Source of the DNA: Betaproteobacteria bacterium
Lineage (GTDB): Bacteria > Pseudomonadota > Gammaproteobacteria > Burkholderiales > Rhodocyclaceae
Length of the DNA: 18,747 nt
NCBI GenBank assembly: GCA_028868235.1
Contig: JAGWUW010000012.1
Coordinates: 1 to 18,747 of the forward strand
Reading direction: 5' to 3'
Part shown: one piece after another, positions 15,053-18,747 of the stretch
How positions within the stretch are numbered: the first letter of the stretch is position 1
How the letters are laid out: every line of letters begins with the position of its first letter
Notes under the pieces: model-generated
What the model saw: only the letters and a program-made list of their open reading frames with translations
Databases searched by the model: none
Told to the model about the DNA's origin: nothing
Made by a program: the position numbers and the translations under genes

Positions 15053-15862
15053 TCAGACAAGCAGTGAGGCGCGGATCCGGTCGCGGCGGGCCTGATTAAC
15101 GGCAAGCACATCCGCGAGGTAACCGTCCACCGAACCCGAATGCGCGATCAGCGACGCCTCGCACCGTTCGAGATAGTCGGGTTCCACCGATAGGAGCGAC
15201 CCCAGAACCTCGTCGCTGGCGGAGATGCCGTGGACTTTCTCCATGTATCTCCGCCCCTGTCGCAGGCGTTCGGTCGCGTCTCCGGTCGCGTTGCTCAAGA
15301 GAAAGTCCTCCAAGGCATCGTCGCGATGCACGCCCAAGGCGCGATGAGTTAGCCAGGCGAGAATTCCGGTTCGGTCCTTGCCGGCTGCGCAGTGGATCAG
15401 CATTACCCCATTACCACTAGCCAGTGTCTCAAAATAGCGCCGGAACAAGGTGACCAAACGAACATCAAACGGCATTTCGACGTAATTGGTGGCCATGAAT
15501 TCCTGCATGGAGGCAAGATCCTGCGCGTTCGCGCGGAGGGCCTTTATATGCGGTGGTTCGGCGCGGCTTCCGACACTTGTCGATCTTTCGGCCGCCGGTT
15601 CCTCGATCAGTTTAAGGGGAAGCTTTCCAATCCACCTACTTGGCTGGGCCCGTTGCTCGCCAGGATGCCTGAGGTCAGTCACAGAGACGATGCCGAGAGC
15701 TTCCATGCGCGCCAAATCTGTGTCTGTCGCGGAATGGAGGTGGCCGGAGCGGAAAAGGCGGCCAACTGCCACGCGTGCTCCATCAGCTGCGCGCCAGTAG
15801 CCGAAATCGCGAAAGTTGGCGACCTTTTCGAAACTGAGAACACGATCGAACCCAGGAGTCAT
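15053..15862 (-). CDS. PtpB-like tyrosine/lipid phosphatase
   Basis: Protein of 269 residues in the bacterial tyrosine-phosphatase-like family (Y_phosphatase3 type, related to mycobacterial MptpB and Listeria LipA). The N-terminal NFRDFGYW (17-24) and GRLFRSGHLHSAT (34-46) are hallmark segments. VTDLRHPGE (61-69) follows. The P-loop HCAAGKDRTG has nucleophile Cys158 and Arg164, with Lys162 and Asp163 typical of this subgroup. It would hydrolyse phosphotyrosine or phosphoinositide-like esters; no signal peptide is visible. ATG 15862 is preferred because AGGGAA lies 6 bp upstream; the TTG one codon before is an alternative. Pairing with the kinase gene about 1.2 kb away in the same strand direction is suggestive but unproven. 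Confidence 0.9.
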   Translation of the reverse strand: MTPGFDRVLSFEKVANFRDFGYWRAADGARVAVGRLFRSGHLHSATDTDLARMEALGIVSVTDLRHPGEQRAQPSRWIGKLPLKLIEEPAAERSTSVGSRAEPPHIKALRANAQDLASMQEFMATNYVEMPFDVRLVTLFRRYFETLASGNGVMLIHCAAGKDRTGILAWLTHRALGVHRDDALEDFLLSNATGDATERLRQGRRYMEKVHGISASDEVLGSLLSVEPDYLERCEASLIAHSGSVDGYLADVLAVNQARRDRIRASLLV

Positions 15863-16466
15863 CAAGAGTTCCCTTTAGCCAATGTCGGAATAGCATCTGT
15901 ATCCGTCGTCAGCAGCATGCAAGGCTGCGATATTTTCTTCATCAAGGACCGGTCCCACACCCTGTTCACTGGATCGTGATCAATTCATCATCGAGCTGGC
16001 GCTCAGTCGATAGCCATTCGCGTGACCTTCAGCGCCTTGATGCCGGCCAAGAGCGCTCACCAACCTGCTTCGCCACGATCCGACCCTTGGATTGCGATCG
16101 TTACCGCAACATGCAATAGACCTTGCGAAGACTCGCAAATGACAACGTGACAGCAGCAAACGTTCCCCGGCCGGAATAACGGCCACACGTTACTTGCGAT
16201 CTGAATTACATGTTTTAATCAATGATCACTCCACCGGGATTTCCTTACCGTGCGAAGGCATGTTCTGAAGGATATCGAGGGACGTGAATTCGGCGATCCC
16301 TGTCAAAAGCAACCCAGTTCCGCCACTTAGCGAATTCTCCAAGCGAATTGGACGTTGCGGCATTGTCTGAGCGCGATGGAGGGCCGAGGGAAGCCATGTG
16401 CACCAATTCGCCGCTTCGCAACATGAAGCGGGGTTACCTTCCTGTCTCCGCGCGCGCCCGCTTTGC
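15863..16466. other. non-coding stretch with several hairpins
   Basis: About 600 bp without a credible gene: short open frames here lack recognisable domains and good ribosome sites. Repeated TTGCGAT-type words occur at 16092, 16123 and 16194. Hairpins: TTGCG/CGCAA (16092-16096, 16105-16109), TTGCGA/TCGCAA (16123-16128, 16133-16138), and a nested structure AACGT/ACGTT (16159-16163, 16187-16191) enclosing GGCCG/CGGCC (16169-16173, 16180-16184). It must hold the upstream region of the minus-strand phosphatase. A small RNA is possible but not shown. Confidence 0.4.
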
Positions 16467-16506
16467 TTGACAAGGTGCGTGCCGAATTCATAGTTCAATT
16501 GAACTA
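16467..16506 (+). promoter_or_regulatory. promoter and palindromic operator of LLM oxidoreductase gene
   Basis: A perfect -35 TTGACA (16467-16472), a 16-bp spacer and CATAGT (16489-16494, 4 of 6 matches) form a good promoter 32 bp before the GTG start. The perfect 16-bp palindrome TAGTTCAATTGAACTA (16491-16506) overlaps the -10 and start point. This is the classic layout for repression by a dimeric regulator such as a MarR- or TetR-type protein; the regulator is not encoded in the window. Confidence 0.6.
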
Positions 16507-16525
16507 AAAAGCCGGAAAGAACGCC

Positions 16526-17380
16526 GTGGAGATTGGTTTTTCAACCCTGAACAACCTGCACCTGATGCGTCCGGACGACTTGGCGAGGGCGGCGGAGGAG
16601 CGGGGCCTTGAATCGCTGTGGATTGGCGAGCATGCTCATTTGCCGGCCGGCGACCGTGTCCCGTATCGCATGAATAACGGGAAGATTCCCGAAGCCTATC
16701 GCTGCATGGCCGACCTTTTCGTTTCACTCACTTATGCGGCAAGTGCCACTACCAGGCTGAAGCTGGGAACAGGGGTCGCACTGCCGCTTGAGCGTGATGT
16801 ATTCAACATGGCCAAGGCCGTTGCTTCACTCGATCAGTTGTCTGGTGGTCGGGTCATGATCGGCGTAGGTACGGGCTGGAACTTCGTGGAGTTTGAGAAT
16901 GTTGCCCCCATGCCCTGGAAGAAACGCTATTCCGGATTGAAGGAATGCGTTGCCGCCTTGCGCACGCTATGGCGCGACGACGTGGCTTCCTTTTCGGGCG
17001 AATGGTATTCCTTCGATCGAGTCTTTAGCTATCCAAAACCGTTTCAAGAGCCTTTGCCTCCAGTTTATGTCGGGGTGGTGGGGGACGTCGGAACGCCTCA
17101 TGCTGCGGATTGGGGGGACGGCTGGATGCCGATCGATATCGGTGATGGCAAACTTGGTGAGAAGATCATAGAATTTCGCAAGATGCTTGTCGAACGTGGC
17201 AAGGACCCGAAGTCTTTTCCCGTTTCAGTCGTAGCGTTCGGTCCACCAACACTGGACAGGCTGCGGGCCTATCAGGACATGGATGTAACGCGAGTTTTGG
17301 TCAACGAGCCGGGTGAGAGCACCGAGGCCGTGGAACGCTTGCTGGATAAAACCGGAGACCTAATCGTCAAATTGGGGTGA
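16526..17380 (+). CDS. LLM class flavin/F420-type oxidoreductase
   Basis: Luciferase-like monooxygenase-fold protein of 284 residues, TIM-barrel. Visible markers: EIGFSTLNN at the N-terminus, LWIGEHAHLP (31-40), TTRLKLGTGVALPLER (75-90), AVASLDQLSGGRVMIGVGTGWN (98-119 region), YPKPFQEPLPPVYVG and a C-terminal region with VTRVLVNEP. The database name for this subgroup is usually 'F420-dependent', but sphingomonads are not known for F420, so FMN use is equally possible. It would oxidise or reduce an organic substrate. The GTG start at 16526 follows GGAAAGA (16514-16520). The gene is transcribed from its own promoter with a palindromic operator and appears monocistronic, with a stem-loop after it. 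Confidence 0.9.
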   Translation: MEIGFSTLNNLHLMRPDDLARAAEERGLESLWIGEHAHLPAGDRVPYRMNNGKIPEAYRCMADLFVSLTYAASATTRLKLGTGVALPLERDVFNMAKAVASLDQLSGGRVMIGVGTGWNFVEFENVAPMPWKKRYSGLKECVAALRTLWRDDVASFSGEWYSFDRVFSYPKPFQEPLPPVYVGVVGDVGTPHAADWGDGWMPIDIGDGKLGEKIIEFRKMLVERGKDPKSFPVSVVAFGPPTLDRLRAYQDMDVTRVLVNEPGESTEAVERLLDKTGDLIVKLG

Positions 17381-17388
17381 CGCTTTCC

Positions 17389-17411
17389 GGCCTGCCAGGC
17401 TGCAGGCCTGG
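17389..17411 (+). terminator. stem-loop after LLM gene
   Basis: Two mutually exclusive stems: GGCCTGC (17389-17395) with GCAGGCC (17402-17408), or CCAGGC (17395-17400) with GCCTGG (17406-17411). It begins 8 bp after the stop. No T-run follows. Confidence 0.4.
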
Positions 17412-17498
17412 TGAGCAACTGACATTGGAGACCCTGACCACTTGCCAGGTACACTCCACCCGAAATCGTAATTTTTGAATTCACTAGTTGGTTTTGGA

Positions 17499-17526
17499 GG
17501 GCCTCAATCCTGCGATCGGGCCTCAA
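17499..17526. repeat. 9-bp direct repeat upstream of sulfotransferase
   Basis: GGGCCTCAA occurs at 17499-17507 and again at 17518-17526, 19 bp apart start to start (nearly two helical turns), about 90 bp before the sulfotransferase start. TTTTGGAGG and CCTCAAAA flanking them can also pair as an imperfect hairpin. It may be a regulator site or a chance repeat. Confidence 0.35.
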
Positions 17527-17616
17527 AAGGTAAGGCGGCTACCCCAGCGGAACAGCCCTACTGAAACTGGATGTCGCTTTCTTGCTGGATCCTCCTTGAA
17601 CTTGGAGAACATTGCA

Positions 17617-18747
17617 ATGCTCGTACCCTATGCAGACTTGGCCAGCGCATTTGATGCGGACAAGCTTCTTTCAGACGCGCGGCAGATATCAGGACTGTCG
17701 GACTTCGGAGACGAACGCTTCATTTTCGCCCTGCGCCGAATGACCGAGTGCTACATTCAGGATGTGCAAGTTGATCATCAGGGCCTTCGGCTCGTGCGCG
17801 ATACCATCGTCAGGCAGCTGGTAAACCGGGCACGCTTCGAAGCCGATCTCAAGGCGCACCCGGAAATTCGCGACGAGGATGTCAGCGATCCGATCGTGAT
17901 CCTTGGCATGCCGCGCTCGGGCACTACGAAGACTCATCGGATGCTCGGCACCGATCCGAACTTGCTCAAGACCTACATGTGGCAACTGGTCAATCCTGCA
18001 CCGTTCCCGGGCTGGAATGGTGAAGGGCGGGATCCGCGGATTGCCGCAGCGCGCTCGGATGATCCACTCATCGAGGCGAATGACAGCAATCCCGAATTGC
18101 GCGCGGGCCACCTGTATGGCGAGGAGGAAGTGCAGTCGGACCTCTGGCTTCTCGGCCTGACCTTCAACGACAATTTCTGGAGCAGCTGGCGCCCCCCTTC
18201 ACCAGCCTACTATCATTACCTGATTGATCGCACCTACCCGTCGGACCGCGACAATCACCATTACGCTGCCGACCTTTATCGTTATCTCCAATGGCAGCAG
18301 GGGGGACGGAAAGGTCGACGCTGGCTGTTCAAGAATGAATCGCTGCTCAATTCCGTCCACGACTTCCTGGAATCGCACCCCAAGGCGACGTTCATTCACA
18401 TTCACCGCGATCCGCATGTTTCAATCCCGTCGCTCCTCAAGCTCGGGACAGAATTTTCGCGTCCATATTTTGCCGGGATAACAGCGCACGACATCTCCCA
18501 TACGTTAGTGGACCGGTTCTCGCGCTATGCGCACCGCTACATGGCAATCCGTGACAAGAACCAGCTCGGCGACCGGATCATGGACGTGCAATACGAGCAG
18601 ATCCGGAGCAATCCGATGCCCGTGTTTCGGGAGCTTTACGAGCGCGCTGGACATGTCCTGACTCCTGAATCCGAACAGCAGATGATCGGCTGGGAGATTG
18701 CAAACGAGCAGGGCAAGCATGGCACCCACAAGTATTCGCTCGCAGAC
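17617..18747 (+). CDS. PAPS-dependent sulfotransferase (3' end outside window)
   Basis: Sulfotransferase-family protein (Sulfotransfer_3 type); 377 codons are open to the window edge without a stop. It would move a sulfo group from PAPS to a hydroxyl. The 5'-phosphosulfate loop is GMPRSGTTKT (97-106) after the strand DPIVIL. The 3'-phosphate-binding motif is FIHIHRDPHVSIPSLLKL (259-276) with Arg264 and Ser269. WLFKNESLL (236-244) and VQYEQIRSNP (324-333) are typical, and the final GKHGTHKYSLAD resembles the usual C-terminal end, so perhaps only 20-40 residues are missing. ATG 17617 has GGAG at 17604-17607. This long frame is easily missed because it has no stop inside the window. A sulfotransferase in a catabolic cluster is unusual; its substrate is unknown. 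Confidence 0.92.
   Translation, partial: MLVPYADLASAFDADKLLSDARQISGLSDFGDERFIFALRRMTECYIQDVQVDHQGLRLVRDTIVRQLVNRARFEADLKAHPEIRDEDVSDPIVILGMPRSGTTKTHRMLGTDPNLLKTYMWQLVNPAPFPGWNGEGRDPRIAAARSDDPLIEANDSNPELRAGHLYGEEEVQSDLWLLGLTFNDNFWSSWRPPSPAYYHYLIDRTYPSDRDNHHYAADLYRYLQWQQGGRKGRRWLFKNESLLNSVHDFLESHPKATFIHIHRDPHVSIPSLLKLGTEFSRPYFAGITAHDISHTLVDRFSRYAHRYMAIRDKNQLGDRIMDVQYEQIRSNPMPVFRELYERAGHVLTPESEQQMIGWEIANEQGKHGTHKYSLAD

Noticed and set aside
15392..15979. 195-codon plus-strand frame
   Set aside because: Opposite the PtpB-like phosphatase, whose P-loop and N-terminal motifs are complete.
16226..16498. 90-codon minus-strand frame in the gap before the LLM gene
   Set aside because: No domain recognised, and it would run out of the LLM promoter/operator; no convincing ribosome site.
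1..18747. CRISPR array, tRNA, rRNA, insertion sequence or attachment site
   Set aside because: No regular spaced repeats, cloverleaf-like sequence, transposase motifs or terminal inverted repeats were seen.

Overview
The window is about 60% GC with long gene-dense stretches. Its gene content (tandem acyl-CoA dehydrogenases, several short-chain dehydrogenases, a Rieske oxygenase, an LLM-class flavoenzyme, an APH-like kinase, a sulfotransferase) points to an alphaproteobacterium, most likely a sphingomonad such as Novosphingobium or Sphingobium. That placement is inferred from gene style, not from a phylogenetic marker. I see no tRNA, rRNA, CRISPR array, transposase or transcription-factor gene.

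Layout. (1) 1-4083, plus strand: the C-terminal part of one acyl-CoA dehydrogenase, a complete second acyl-CoA dehydrogenase, an adrenodoxin-type [2Fe-2S] ferredoxin, a stem-loop, then etfB and etfA. This is a dehydrogenation and electron-transfer module. (2) 4323-8843, plus strand: an SDR, an acetoacetyl-CoA-synthetase-like CoA ligase, and two more SDRs, the first overlapping the ligase. The second of these has lost the usual SDR catalytic residues. (3) 9030-10667: a crotonase/3-hydroxyacyl-CoA dehydrogenase fusion whose hydratase half looks intact and whose dehydrogenase half looks dead. (4) 10883-12696: Rieske oxygenase alpha and beta subunits; the alpha frame is split by one in-frame TAG. 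(5) 12816-13889, minus strand: an APH/ecdysteroid-kinase-like phosphotransferase. (6) 14111-14986, plus: another SDR. (7) 15053-15862, minus: a PtpB-like phosphatase. (8) A non-coding stretch of about 660 bp, then an LLM-class oxidoreductase (16526-17380) behind a strong promoter/operator, and a PAPS sulfotransferase running off the right edge (17617-18747).

How it may work together (inference): the set reads as a catabolic cluster for a hydrophobic ring-containing compound such as a terpenoid, steroid-like or alkyl-aromatic molecule. Rieske, LLM and SDR enzymes would oxidise rings and alcohols. The ligase would make a CoA ester, and the dehydrogenases with ETF plus the hydratase would run beta-oxidation steps. 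The kinase may phosphorylate a hydroxyl or hydroxyacyl-CoA, by analogy with LvaA and ACAD10/11. The substrate cannot be read from the sequence.

The most notable points are the amber codon in the Rieske alpha gene, the degenerate dehydrogenase half of the fusion protein, the SDR without a catalytic tetrad, and a recurring RGTTGNWCTR-like motif upstream of four genes of the cluster. A perfect 16-bp palindrome also overlaps the promoter of the LLM gene.
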